Of a DNA stretch of 64,000 nucleotides, positions 8,772-17,289 are shown piece after piece. Numbering within the stretch: position 1 is the first letter of the stretch; every line of letters begins with the position of its first letter. A model generated the notes under the pieces. It was given only the letters and a program-made list of their open reading frames with translations. It was not told the DNA's origin and made no database searches. The DNA comes from an uncultured Bacilli bacterium (GTDB lineage: Bacteria > Bacillota_I > Bacilli_A > RF39 > UBA660), in NCBI GenBank assembly GCA_910586195.1, contig CAJUHO010000004.1, positions 14,137 through 78,136 on the forward strand. Direction: 5' to 3'. A program made the translations under genes and the position numbers.

Positions 8772-9814
8772 AATTTAGCGACTTTTTAAAAGATAAAATA
8801 TTTTCTATCTTTGTTTTCTTATTTGCTGACTTTTTCTGTTTCCTTTTTCTAACTATCTTTAAAGTTATAAATCCTCTCATTGTAATAATACTATTCGTGC
8901 TAATCACATCAGAATTATCTATTTTGTTTTATGAATTCTTCAGGCGTCGAAACTTTTATAACTATTTAGACTTCCAGCTTAAAGAACTAGATCAAAAATA
9001 TCTAATTACAGAATTATTACAAACTCCCAATTTTTTAGAAGGCAAAATTATAGTAGATAGCCTCTATGAAATTAACAAATCCATGATAGAGAATTTAAAT
9101 CAATATAAACATCATATTGAAGACTATAAAAATTACTTGGAAATGTGGATTCACGAAATTAAAATACCTCTTTCGAATATTATACTTCACCTACATAATC
9201 AAAAAAGTGAAGTAGATAGTATCATAATAGATCAAATTAAAAAACTAGAAGATTATATGGATCAAATTCTTTACTACTCTAGAGGGGAATATGCTGAAGT
9301 AGATTATTTTATTAAAGAGTGTTCCTTAAAGAAAATTATTAATCATGTTATCTTGCGAAATAAAGAAAGTCTTTTTCATAACAAGATTCATATTCATTTT
9401 GAAAAACAGGAATCCTTTATTTTCACAGATTCCAAATGGTTAGAGTTTATTCTAAATCAAATTATCATCAACAGTATTAAATACCAGGCAAAAAATATTA
9501 ACATTTCTATCTATGAGGACAAGCGTAGTACAACACTATCTATTCGTGATGATGGTATTGGCATATTAAAAAGTGACCTTCCCCGTATTTTTGAAAAAAG
9601 TTTTACTGGGAAAAATGGCCATCATAATACAAATTCCACTGGAATGGGACTTTATATTTGCCATAACCTTTGCAAAAAATTAGGACACTCTATTGAAGCA
9701 GTATCAGAGGTTAATGAGTTTACGGAAATCCTTATTACATTTTCAAAGCAAGATTTCTATGCACCTATTCATGACTCTTACAAAAATGTAAGCATTTGTA
9801 AGGAAAATCGATAG
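8768..9814 (+). CDS. Intramembrane-sensing histidine kinase, BceS-like
   Basis: 348 residues. Two membrane helices at about 12-32 and 36-55 are joined by a very short loop, so no extracellular sensor domain exists. The H-box has H129 (MWIHEIKIPLSN), followed by an N-box (ILNQIIINSIKYQ), G1 (IRDDGIGI) and G2 (GMGLYICHNL). Such kinases rely on the partner permease to detect the peptide and then phosphorylate the neighbouring regulator. Translationally coupled to the regulator by a 4-base overlap. The last 25 residues extend beyond the usual ATPase end. Confidence 0.9.
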   Translation: MKFSDFLKDKIFSIFVFLFADFFCFLFLTIFKVINPLIVIILFVLITSELSILFYEFFRRRNFYNYLDFQLKELDQKYLITELLQTPNFLEGKIIVDSLYEINKSMIENLNQYKHHIEDYKNYLEMWIHEIKIPLSNIILHLHNQKSEVDSIIIDQIKKLEDYMDQILYYSRGEYAEVDYFIKECSLKKIINHVILRNKESLFHNKIHIHFEKQESFIFTDSKWLEFILNQIIINSIKYQAKNINISIYEDKRSTTLSIRDDGIGILKSDLPRIFEKSFTGKNGHHNTNSTGMGLYICHNLCKKLGHSIEAVSEVNEFTEILITFSKQDFYAPIHDSYKNVSICKENR

Positions 9815-9860
9815 TAAAAAGAAAATATTTTTCTTAAAATGTTTATGGAGGAGGAAAAAT

Positions 9861-10628
9861 ATGAGTGAAATATTAAAAGTTGAAAAAATTGAAAAATATT
9901 ATGGAGGAAAGTCCAATCTAACAAAGGCCTTAAATAACATCTCATTTACAGTTGATAAAGGAGAGTTTGTTGCTATCATGGGAGCCAGTGGAAGTGGTAA
10001 AACAACGCTGTTAAATTGTATTGCCACAATTGATAAAGTAACTTCTGGACATATTTTAGTAGATGGCTGTGATATTACAAAACTAAAAGGGAATGACTTA
10101 AATAAATTCCGTAGAGAAGAGTTAGGTTTTATTTTCCAAGATTTTAACCTTCTAGATACCCTTACTGCCTATGAAAATATTGCACTTGCCCTATCAATTC
10201 AAAATGCAAACGTATATGAAATCGAAGAAAAAATTCGCAAGGTAGCAAGAGAGCTTGGAATCAAAGAGGTTCTAGATAAATACCCTTATCAAATAAGCGG
10301 GGGACAAAAACAGAGAGTAGCATCCGCACGAGCCATTATTACAGATCCAAAACTCGTTTTAGCAGATGAACCCACAGGAGCATTAGATTCAAAGTCATCT
10401 AAAATGCTACTTGAAAGGTTTAATTACTTAAATAAGGAACTAGAAGCAACCATTTTAATGGTTACACATGACGCGTTTACAGCCAGTTATGCAAGTAGAG
10501 TAATTTTTATTAAGGATGGCAAAATATTCAATGAAATTCATCGTGGTGATGATACCAGAGGCGAATTCTTTGACAAAATCATTGACATTGTAACACTACT
10601 TGGAGGAGATATTAACGATGCTCTTTAA
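9861..10628 (+). CDS. ABC transporter ATP-binding protein, BceA-like
   Basis: 255 residues of the MacB/LolD type: Walker A GASGSGKTT (41-49), Q-loop FIFQDFNL, signature ISGGQKQRVASARA, Walker B LVLADEPTGALD and a switch His in MVTHD. It begins with a strong GGAGGAGG site 46 bp after the kinase, and no separate promoter or BceR box is visible there, so it is likely co-transcribed. It should power the large permease encoded next to remove or free peptide antibiotics from their lipid targets. Confidence 0.92.
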   Translation: MSEILKVEKIEKYYGGKSNLTKALNNISFTVDKGEFVAIMGASGSGKTTLLNCIATIDKVTSGHILVDGCDITKLKGNDLNKFRREELGFIFQDFNLLDTLTAYENIALALSIQNANVYEIEEKIRKVARELGIKEVLDKYPYQISGGQKQRVASARAIITDPKLVLADEPTGALDSKSSKMLLERFNYLNKELEATILMVTHDAFTASYASRVIFIKDGKIFNEIHRGDDTRGEFFDKIIDIVTLLGGDINDAL

Positions 10629-12660
10629 ATTATCACTAAAAAACATAGAAAGAAGTTTTAAGGATTATGCCATCTACTTTTTTACCCTAATTTTAGGGGT
10701 TGCCATTTTTTATGTTTTTAACGCTATAGAAAGTCAAACGGTATTACTAAATGCAACCACTTCTACTGCACAAATCATTAACCTAATGACCAATATGCTA
10801 TCGGGTGTCAGCGTATTCGTCTCCTTCATTCTGGGATTTTTGATTATTTATGCCTCAAGATTTTTAATTAAAAGGCGGAATAAAGAATTTGGAATCTATT
10901 TAACCCTTGGAATGAGCAAGCGAAAAATCTCAATGATTTTGTTCATTGAGACAATTATGATTGGGCTAATTTCACTAATAATTGGACTAGGAATAGGTAT
11001 CATTCTATCTCAACTAATGAGTATATTAGTAGCCAATATGTTTGAAGCAGACATGACAAAATTTTCATTTATTCTATCTAAAAGTGCCTGTCTAAAATGT
11101 CTTATCTACTTTGGTATTATGTATTTACTTGTTATGATATTTAATACAGTCAATATTAGTAAATGTAAATTAATTGACCTACTACACGGGAATAAAAAAT
11201 CTGAAAGAATAAAACTTAAAAATCCCCTTCTTTGTACTACTATTTTTATCATCTCTGCTAGTGCACTAGGTTTTGCTTACTATATGGTAACAGGTGGAAT
11301 TACCACTATGCTAGATAGCGCTGATAAAATTTTCATTCCCATCATAATAGGAATTATTACCACATTTTTAATCTTCTGGTCACTATCAGGATTAATGCTA
11401 AAAATTGTAATGAAGCAAAAAAAATTCTATTATAAAGGGCTTAACAGTTTCACCTTAAGGCAGATCAGTAGTAAAGTTAATACCACTGTATTTTCTATGA
11501 CAATTATCTGTCTTATGCTATTTATTACAATTTGCGTTTTATCTAGTTCTCTTTCTATAAAAAACTCAATGACAGCAAATTTAGAAGAATTAGCACCAGT
11601 TGATGTTCAACTTAGTAAATTTGTAAACCTTGATACAGCAAATAATGAAAATATTATAGCAGATACAAAGCTTTCCATCACAGACACACTTAAACAAAAT
11701 CATTTTGATGTAAATAATAAATTAAAAGACATTACGGAATTCAATATTTATAAAACAGAGGAAGTAACATTCAAAGATACTTTAGGAGATAAATTAAACA
11801 GCATTTCAGCAAAATATAGACTTTTAAGGTATGATAAGTTAGAAATCATTGTAAAGATTAGTGACTATAATAGAATTGCTAAATTATACGGAAAGAAACA
11901 ATATAATTTAAAAGATAATGAATACATAATTATTGCAGATTATGATAGTATGATAGAAGTACGAAATATTGCTTTAAAAGATAATACACCTATCACTTTT
12001 AACAATACTACATATTATCCCAAATACAAGGAATGTAAAGATGGCTTTATCGATCTTTCTTCTAATCATATCAATGCAGGAATTATTTTAGTGCCAGATA
12101 ATGCTACTGATTTACTTCCTTTAGAATATAAAGTTATGCTTGCTAATTACAATGCGGCCGATAAAGAAGAAAGGATAAACATAGATGAAGAGTTATTAGC
12201 ATTTACCGAAAACACCTGGGATATTAGTAGCCTTACAGCAATAAACTCAAAGTTAAGTATTGCCGAAAGTAGTATTGGTCTAGGGGCATTGGTTACTTTT
12301 ATTGGTCTATATCTAGGAATTATCTTTTTAATCTCTAGTGCCGCTATTCTTGCCTTAAAAGAATTATCTGAAAGTAGTGACAATAAAGAAAGATTTCGCA
12401 TGTTACGAAAAATTGGAGCAGATGAGAGATTAATTCATAAAGCACTATTTAGACAAATTGCTATCTTCTTTACGTTCCCACTTATTATTGCCATTATTCA
12501 CTCTATTTTTGGAATTATGTTCTGCAACTATATTTTAGAAACATTTGGAAATGAACAATTATTACCGTCTATTATTATGACTTCTAGTTTTATTATTATC
12601 ATTTATGGTGGATATTTTTTAATCACTTACTTTTGTAGCAAAAATATTTTAAAGGATTAA
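10618..12660 (+). CDS. Bce-type ABC transporter permease (FtsX-like)
   Basis: About 680 residues from the ATG at 10618 (GGAGGAG 9 bases upstream; overlaps the ATPase gene by 11 bases). It has one N-terminal helix (MLFKLSLKNIERSFKDYAIYF onward), further helices to about residue 320, a large extracellular domain of about 220 residues, then three C-terminal helices. This is the ten-helix BceB layout with the sensor domain between helices 7 and 8. FtsX-type marks are RRNKEFGIYLTLGMSK and ERFRMLRKIGADERLI. It would serve as both transporter and ligand sensor for the kinase. Confidence 0.88.
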   Translation: MLFKLSLKNIERSFKDYAIYFFTLILGVAIFYVFNAIESQTVLLNATTSTAQIINLMTNMLSGVSVFVSFILGFLIIYASRFLIKRRNKEFGIYLTLGMSKRKISMILFIETIMIGLISLIIGLGIGIILSQLMSILVANMFEADMTKFSFILSKSACLKCLIYFGIMYLLVMIFNTVNISKCKLIDLLHGNKKSERIKLKNPLLCTTIFIISASALGFAYYMVTGGITTMLDSADKIFIPIIIGIITTFLIFWSLSGLMLKIVMKQKKFYYKGLNSFTLRQISSKVNTTVFSMTIICLMLFITICVLSSSLSIKNSMTANLEELAPVDVQLSKFVNLDTANNENIIADTKLSITDTLKQNHFDVNNKLKDITEFNIYKTEEVTFKDTLGDKLNSISAKYRLLRYDKLEIIVKISDYNRIAKLYGKKQYNLKDNEYIIIADYDSMIEVRNIALKDNTPITFNNTTYYPKYKECKDGFIDLSSNHINAGIILVPDNATDLLPLEYKVMLANYNAADKEERINIDEELLAFTENTWDISSLTAINSKLSIAESSIGLGALVTFIGLYLGIIFLISSAAILALKELSESSDNKERFRMLRKIGADERLIHKALFRQIAIFFTFPLIIAIIHSIFGIMFCNYILETFGNEQLLPSIIMTSSFIIIIYGGYFLITYFCSKNILKD

Positions 12661-12673
12661 AATACTATTAATA

Positions 12674-12751
12674 ATGATTATATTTTTACCACTTGTTATT
12701 CTCCTAATCTTTTTCCTTATTATCGCAATCATAAAAGAAAGAAAATTATAA
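12674..12751 (+). CDS. Possible 25-aa single-helix membrane peptide
   Basis: An ORF 13 bp past the permease stop encodes MIIFLPLVILLIFFLIIAII then KERKL: a hydrophobic helix with a positive C-terminus. It lies before the operon terminator. No good ribosome-binding site is seen (the nearest AGGA is about 16 bases upstream), so translation is uncertain. It could be a small transporter regulator or chance. Confidence 0.3.
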   Translation: MIIFLPLVILLIFFLIIAIIKERKL

Positions 12752-12766
12752 AATATCAAAAAATAT

Positions 12767-12798
12767 AGATACTTAGTTAATTACTCAGTATCTTTTTT
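12767..12798 (+). terminator. Terminator of the Bce-type operon
   Basis: AGATACT (12767-12773) pairs with AGTATCT (12787-12793), followed by TTTTTT. Confidence 0.75.
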
Positions 12799-12885
12799 CA
12801 TTTATATTAATAGTATATACCATGGCAATACATTGATAATGCATCTTTTTACGAAATTATCTACAAATTAATATAAATATTTATA

Positions 12886-12936
12886 TTGACAAATGACAAT
12901 TGCTGTTGTATAACTGTATTAATCAAGTAATACAGT
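12886..12936 (+). promoter_or_regulatory. Promoter and operator of the GntR-ABC operon
   Basis: TTGACA (12886-12891), a 17-bp spacer and TATAAC (12909-12914) form a near-consensus promoter. Overlapping its downstream edge is the inverted repeat ACTGTATTA (12913-12921)/TAATACAGT (12928-12936), a likely binding site for the GntR protein encoded next, implying autorepression. Confidence 0.75.
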
Positions 12937-12947
12937 GAGGAGGGATT

Positions 12948-13322
12948 ATGGAATTTAATTTTGATAACTATCAACCAATTTATAAACAACTAATAGAACA
13001 AATTAAAATTGGTATCTTAACAGGAATATACCCCTGTGGAGAAAAATTACCATCAGTAAGAGAATTAGCTCTAATCACAAAGGTAAATCCAAACACAATT
13101 CAACGAGCACTAACAGAGCTTGAAGATAATGAGTTAATTATAACGAAAAGAACTTCTGGAAAATTTGTAACTAGTAATGAGAAAAAAATTACTATAATGA
13201 GAAATGAGCAGGCTGATAAATTAATTGAAAAATTTTTAAATGATAGTAAAAAATTAGGTATAGAATATCAAGAAATAATTAAAATGATAGAGAAAAAAGG
13301 AGAAAATTATGAGTCTAATTGA
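12948..13322 (+). CDS. GntR-family regulator, YtrA subfamily
   Basis: 124 residues: an N-terminal winged helix (QPIYKQLIEQIKIGILTG, then KLPSVRELALITKVNPNT) with only a short helical C-terminal tail, the YtrA layout that lacks a large effector domain. YtrA-type repressors usually control the ABC operon they head and respond to cell-envelope antibiotics. The GAGGAGG site is strong. The 3' end overlaps the ATPase gene by 14 bases. Confidence 0.88.
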   Translation: MEFNFDNYQPIYKQLIEQIKIGILTGIYPCGEKLPSVRELALITKVNPNTIQRALTELEDNELIITKRTSGKFVTSNEKKITIMRNEQADKLIEKFLNDSKKLGIEYQEIIKMIEKKGENYESN

Positions 13323-14004
13323 ATTTAGAAATGTAGATAAAAAATTTGGATATAAAATAGCATTAGATAATGTAAATATCAAATTTGAAAAAGGAAAAAT
13401 TTATGGGTTACTGGGGCCAAATGGTTCTGGAAAAACCACTATGATAAAATTAATAAACGATTTATTGCAACCAACTTCTGGAAAGGTTCTTATAAAAGAA
13501 AATGAACCAGGAGTCGAGAGCAAGAAAATCATTTCCTATCTTCCAGAAAGGACATATTTAAATATGGATATGAAAGTATCTGAATTATTGGAATTCTTTT
13601 CCGATTTTTATGAAGATTTCGACTATGATAAGGCAATCGAATTACTTAAAAAATTAGATATTGCCACTGATGCCAAATTAAAAACAATGTCAAAAGGAAC
13701 AAAGGAAAAGGTACAACTCATTGTTGTCATGAGTAGAAAAGCAGATATTTATATTTTAGATGAGCCAATCGGAGGCGTAGATCCTGCTAGCAGAGATTAC
13801 ATTCTAGAAACAATTTTAAATAATTTTAATGAAAACTCTACTCTTATTATCTCTACACATTTAATTGCAGATATTGAAAAAATTTTAGATGAAGTAGTTT
13901 TCATTAATAAAGGAAAAATCGTTTTAAACGAAAATGCTGACAACATTCGTACAAAGAAAAAAACAACAATTGATGCACTATTTAGGGAGGAATTTAAATG
14001 CTAA
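13309..14004 (+). CDS. ABC transporter ATP-binding protein
   Basis: 231 residues with Walker A GPNGSGKTT, signature-like TMSKGTKEKVQL, Walker B IYILDEPIGGVD and STH switch. The LSKGT-type signature is typical of ATPases partnered with ABC-2 permeases. It overlaps the regulator gene (14 bases) and the permease gene (7 bases), so the three are one operon. Substrate unknown; an envelope-stress or peptide export role is inferred from the YtrA-type regulator. Confidence 0.9.
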   Translation: MSLIEFRNVDKKFGYKIALDNVNIKFEKGKIYGLLGPNGSGKTTMIKLINDLLQPTSGKVLIKENEPGVESKKIISYLPERTYLNMDMKVSELLEFFSDFYEDFDYDKAIELLKKLDIATDAKLKTMSKGTKEKVQLIVVMSRKADIYILDEPIGGVDPASRDYILETILNNFNENSTLIISTHLIADIEKILDEVVFINKGKIVLNENADNIRTKKKTTIDALFREEFKC

Positions 14005-14783
14005 AGAAATTATTAAAATACGATCTAAAGTCTATTTTCAAACCATTAGTTCCTATTTATGGAATCACCTTACTACTCTCCATCGCTCAAAGAATATCAA
14101 CTGCGATTGGAGAAACATTTCCAATTATAAAAATTCCTGCTGGTTTTATTTCCGCATTTTATGTTATGTTATTAATTGCCCTACCAATTGCTACCTTTAT
14201 CTTTTCAATTATCAAATACTACACGAATTTAGCAAAAGATGAGGGATATCTAATGCATACTCTACCTGTTAGTAAACATCAACTTGTATTATCAAAACTA
14301 ATTTCTGCATCCATTTCAATGTTTACAACAATCCTTATTATGATAATAGCATTATTCATTAGTTTCATGGGAATAATTCATATTTCTGACGTCATAGATT
14401 TTATTAAATATGTATTCACCTATTTAGAACCTTTATTTATTATTCTTTTGATAATCTGTATAATTCTAAGTTATCTTTCACAACAAGTGTTATTTTATCT
14501 ATCAATGGCACTGGGACAAAAACATAACAATCATAAAGTAATGTACTCTATTATTTATGGAATCGTAATATACAATGCAATACAAATTTTACTAACTTTA
14601 ATCCTAATAATACCTGGATTCATTAATCCATCATTTAGAGATATATTATTTAACAATAAAATCCCATCTATCGACTTTTTAAACTGTTATCTAGGGTTCG
14701 CCAATATAGTTACCATTTTAATAACAATAGGAATTTATATCGTTACAACGAAGGTTTTGGAAAACCAATTAAATTTAGATTAA
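13998..14783 (+). CDS. ABC-2 type membrane permease
   Basis: 261 residues with about six hydrophobic helices and a basic N-terminus (MLKKLLKYDLKSIFKPL), as in small ABC-2 exporter subunits. KDEGYLMHTLPVSKHQLVLSK is the cytoplasmic coupling segment that recurs in this group. It starts inside the ATPase gene with GGGAGGA in front. It is expected to pair with the preceding ATPase. Confidence 0.85.
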   Translation: MLKKLLKYDLKSIFKPLVPIYGITLLLSIAQRISTAIGETFPIIKIPAGFISAFYVMLLIALPIATFIFSIIKYYTNLAKDEGYLMHTLPVSKHQLVLSKLISASISMFTTILIMIIALFISFMGIIHISDVIDFIKYVFTYLEPLFIILLIICIILSYLSQQVLFYLSMALGQKHNNHKVMYSIIYGIVIYNAIQILLTLILIIPGFINPSFRDILFNNKIPSIDFLNCYLGFANIVTILITIGIYIVTTKVLENQLNLD

Positions 14784-14784
14784 A

Positions 14785-14812
14785 AATACTAGAAATAAAC
14801 TAGTATTTTTTC
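14785..14812 (+). terminator. Terminator of the GntR-ABC operon
   Basis: AATACTAG (14785-14792) pairs with CTAGTATT (14800-14807) around AAATAAA, then T-run. Confidence 0.8.
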
Positions 14813-14930
14813 ATTATTTATAACATTCTTCATCAAAATCTAGGGCAACTAATTAATCTTCCGATTCACTACCTTTCTTGTAAACTTCCCATTATAAAAT
14901 ACTATAATTCGTCAATTTACGTCAATTTAA

Positions 14931-14958
14931 AACAAAAAAAGTGTTATTGACACACTTT
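14931..14958 (-). terminator. Terminator of the LysM amidase gene
   Basis: AAAGTGT (14938-14944) and ACACTTT (14952-14958) form a stem on the minus strand, followed by TTTTTTTG. The stem begins at the stop codon. Confidence 0.75.
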
Positions 14959-16241
14959 TAATTAGGAATAACAAGTTTCTGTCCAACACTTAATAAATTA
15001 CTTGTTAGATTATTAGCACGTATAATGGCATCTACTGATGTTCCAAAACGATTAGCTATTAACCATAAACTATCACCTGGCTGTACTGTATAAATTGTTT
15101 GAGAAGTAGAACTTGGTATAACTAACTGTTGTCCAATTGACAATACATTACTAGTTAAATTGTTAGAATTAATAAGATCGTTTACAGATACACCATACTG
15201 ATTTGCAATGGACCATAAACTATCACCACTTTTCACAGTATAAACAATCTGTCCAGTATCCTCTCCTTCGTTTTCAGTACTCGGAATTTGTAAGACTTGG
15301 CCTATTTGCAAAACATTAGATGTTAAATTATTTACTCTTTTTAATTCATCTACAGAAACACCAAACTTATTTGCAATGGACCATAGACTATCACCAGCTT
15401 GAACTATATAAGATGTAGTATTATCTGTCGGTGGGACTATAGGAGTTGACGCTCCAGGCAATCTTAAAACCTGACCTATTTGTAAAGTATCTGATGTCAA
15501 GTTATTAAGACGTTTCAACTCATCTACTGTAGTATTAAATCTATTTGCTATTAGCCATAGACTATCACCTGATTGTACTGTATAAGTAGCATTAGAATCT
15601 GGCGTCACAACTGTACTAGGCAAATTTAAAACCTGGCCTATCTGTAAAGTATTTGACGTCAAATTATTAAGACGTTTTAATTCATCCACTGTAGTATTAA
15701 ATTTCTCAGCAATCAACCATAAACTATCACCCTTCTGCACTGTATAAGTCGTACTACCAGAAGGTGGAGGAGTTGGAGTTGTATTTGGAACTTTTAATAC
15801 TTGACCTATTTGTAAAGTATTTGATGTTAAATTATTAACCCTTTTTAATTCATCTACAGAAACACCAAGTTTATTAGCAATTGACCATAAGCTGTCACCT
15901 TTTTGTACTGTATAATATTCTCCCATACCTTCTGGTGGAGTATAATTATATCCACCATAGTTGGCAAGTGCTCTCACTACGGCCTCTACATAGTTTAAAA
16001 GATCATTTTGCAATTTTTTACTATCATTCGCATTATCAATAAAACCATACTCAACTAAAAGTGGTTGTGTCTTCCCTGTTAATCGATGTATAAAATAGTA
16101 ATCCTTCATTGGATCTTCAGGCAAACGTCTCTGATAATACTTGCGCATAATTTGTCCTTCGCTTCCAATTGCCTCTAAAACATTCTTGGCAAGAGTACTA
16201 TTGTTCCTTAAAGCATAAACTACCTCTGCACCTTCTCCACC
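14958..16241 (-). pseudogene. 3' half of LysM N-acetylmuramoyl-L-alanine amidase, separated by insertion
   Basis: The reading frame continues upstream of the ATG at 16148 as GEGAEVVYALRNN and on to 16241, where homology stops at the element edge. It encodes the second half of an Amidase_3 domain, with the catalytic Glu in PLLVEYGFIDN, then six LysM units (each near YTVQKGDSLWSIA) separated by Pro/Thr/Ser linkers, ending at the C-terminus. The missing 5' half, with the zinc ligands, is at 31830-32111 in the same orientation. Together they would make about 520 residues. The fragment has no proper start and is probably silent unless the element excises. Confidence 0.9.
16235..16241. repeat. Left attachment core (CTCCACC)
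   Basis: CTCCACC occurs at both ends of the element, here and at 31838-31844, in the same orientation. Joining the flanks through one copy restores the amidase frame (His-Ile-Asn-Ala-Gly-Gly-Glu-Gly-Ala), so this marks the crossover region, at a resolution of 7 bp. Confidence 0.8.
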
Positions 16242-16247
16242 ACAAGG

Positions 16248-16255
16248 TTAGCTCT
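16248..16255 (+). repeat. Left inverted arm of the attachment site
   Basis: TTAGCTCT, 6 bp inside the left core. Its inverted partner is at 31826-31833. In the circular form the two arms would flank a 17-bp spacer containing the core, the symmetric layout of a serine-recombinase attP. Confidence 0.65.
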
Positions 16256-16273
16256 CCCAAAGATTACTACATT

Positions 16274-17209
16274 TCATTTCATAAGTTCTTTTAATATATT
16301 AATAACTCCAAGCGGATTTGAATTAATAAGATTCTGTAATTGTTTTAATTCATCCGTGGCCAACTCTACCATATCTTTATTTTTATCTAAATAATCTACA
16401 TTAATGTCTATATATAGCAATTCTTTTATCATATCTATACTTTCATTTGTAATATCTTCTTTATTGATATCAGACATAATAACAAACCATCCAAGAACAA
16501 TATAGTTTATATCTATAGGTTCATTAGTGGACTTATTTAAATATTTTAAACAAAGATACAATAGTAATTCCACAAAATACGCATTTTGCTTTAAAGCAAA
16601 CACATATAATGAAGTACGATTCTCTTTACTTAACTCTACCATAGCATTGACTACTAAAGTACTATGAGTAAAAAAGCATAATTTATCATAAAATTCATCT
16701 AACATATCTTTTAACTGTTTATTGCTAAAATCATTGAAAAAATCTTTATCTACTAATCTCAATACTTTTCTAAACTCATTTCTTAATTTTTGTGGTTTTG
16801 TAAATGTTCTAGTTTTATCGTCAATACTTAAATTAATAAATTCATTATAAACATTTTCATCATAAAATATCATCATACCCATTATTAAATTTTCAAAACA
16901 AGATCTTAGTATAGTATTAGCATCGACTATACTATTATTCTTAATTAATTTATGAACATTCTTTAGTGACATATTTGTTTGATTTAATAAATTTATTGTT
17001 TCTTTTTTTATATCCTTGTTAAAATATAAATCATTTATAAACTTAGAATTATTTATCCTTAAAACTCTAACAAATTTATTTTTTGTTTTAGTTCTGGCAA
17101 TTTCTTTTAACTCATTTAGCTTTCCTTTGGCTATTAAATTAACAAATTCATTAAACTTTTCTTCACCCAATTCATTTTTTAAGTTCTCTATGTCTTTTTC
17201 AGTTATCAT
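16274..17209 (-). CDS. Helical hypothetical protein at element edge (DUF5677/HEPN-like features)
   Basis: 311 residues, mostly helical, no membrane segment. The segment VDANTILRSCFENLIMGMMI followed later by FYDKLCFFTHSTLVVNA resembles the layout of DUF5677-type helical proteins, which belong to or look like the HEPN/AbiV class; a strict RxxxxH motif is not evident, so this is tentative. It lies between the element's left end (32 bp away) and the recombinase, a usual cargo position, with the recombinase terminator in front of it. A defence role is inference. Confidence 0.7.
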   Translation of the reverse strand: MITEKDIENLKNELGEEKFNEFVNLIAKGKLNELKEIARTKTKNKFVRVLRINNSKFINDLYFNKDIKKETINLLNQTNMSLKNVHKLIKNNSIVDANTILRSCFENLIMGMMIFYDENVYNEFINLSIDDKTRTFTKPQKLRNEFRKVLRLVDKDFFNDFSNKQLKDMLDEFYDKLCFFTHSTLVVNAMVELSKENRTSLYVFALKQNAYFVELLLYLCLKYLNKSTNEPIDINYIVLGWFVIMSDINKEDITNESIDMIKELLYIDINVDYLDKNKDMVELATDELKQLQNLINSNPLGVINILKELMK

Positions 17210-17257
17210 GCTATCACACCCTTGGGTATCTATTATATAACTATATCTACGAAAGAT

Positions 17258-17289
17258 AAAGACCTCACTAGATGAATAGTGAAGTCTTA
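17258..17289 (-). terminator. Terminator after the recombinase
   Basis: AAAGACCTCACT (17258-17269) and AGTGAAGTCTTA (17278-17289) form a stem with one mismatch; TTTATCTTT follows on the minus strand. It overlaps the recombinase stop codon. Confidence 0.65.

Noticed and set aside
15000..15930. Regular repeats of about 160-170 bp that could look like a repeat array
   Set aside because: They encode the six LysM domains of the amidase; the periodicity is protein-domain repetition, not CRISPR or satellite DNA.
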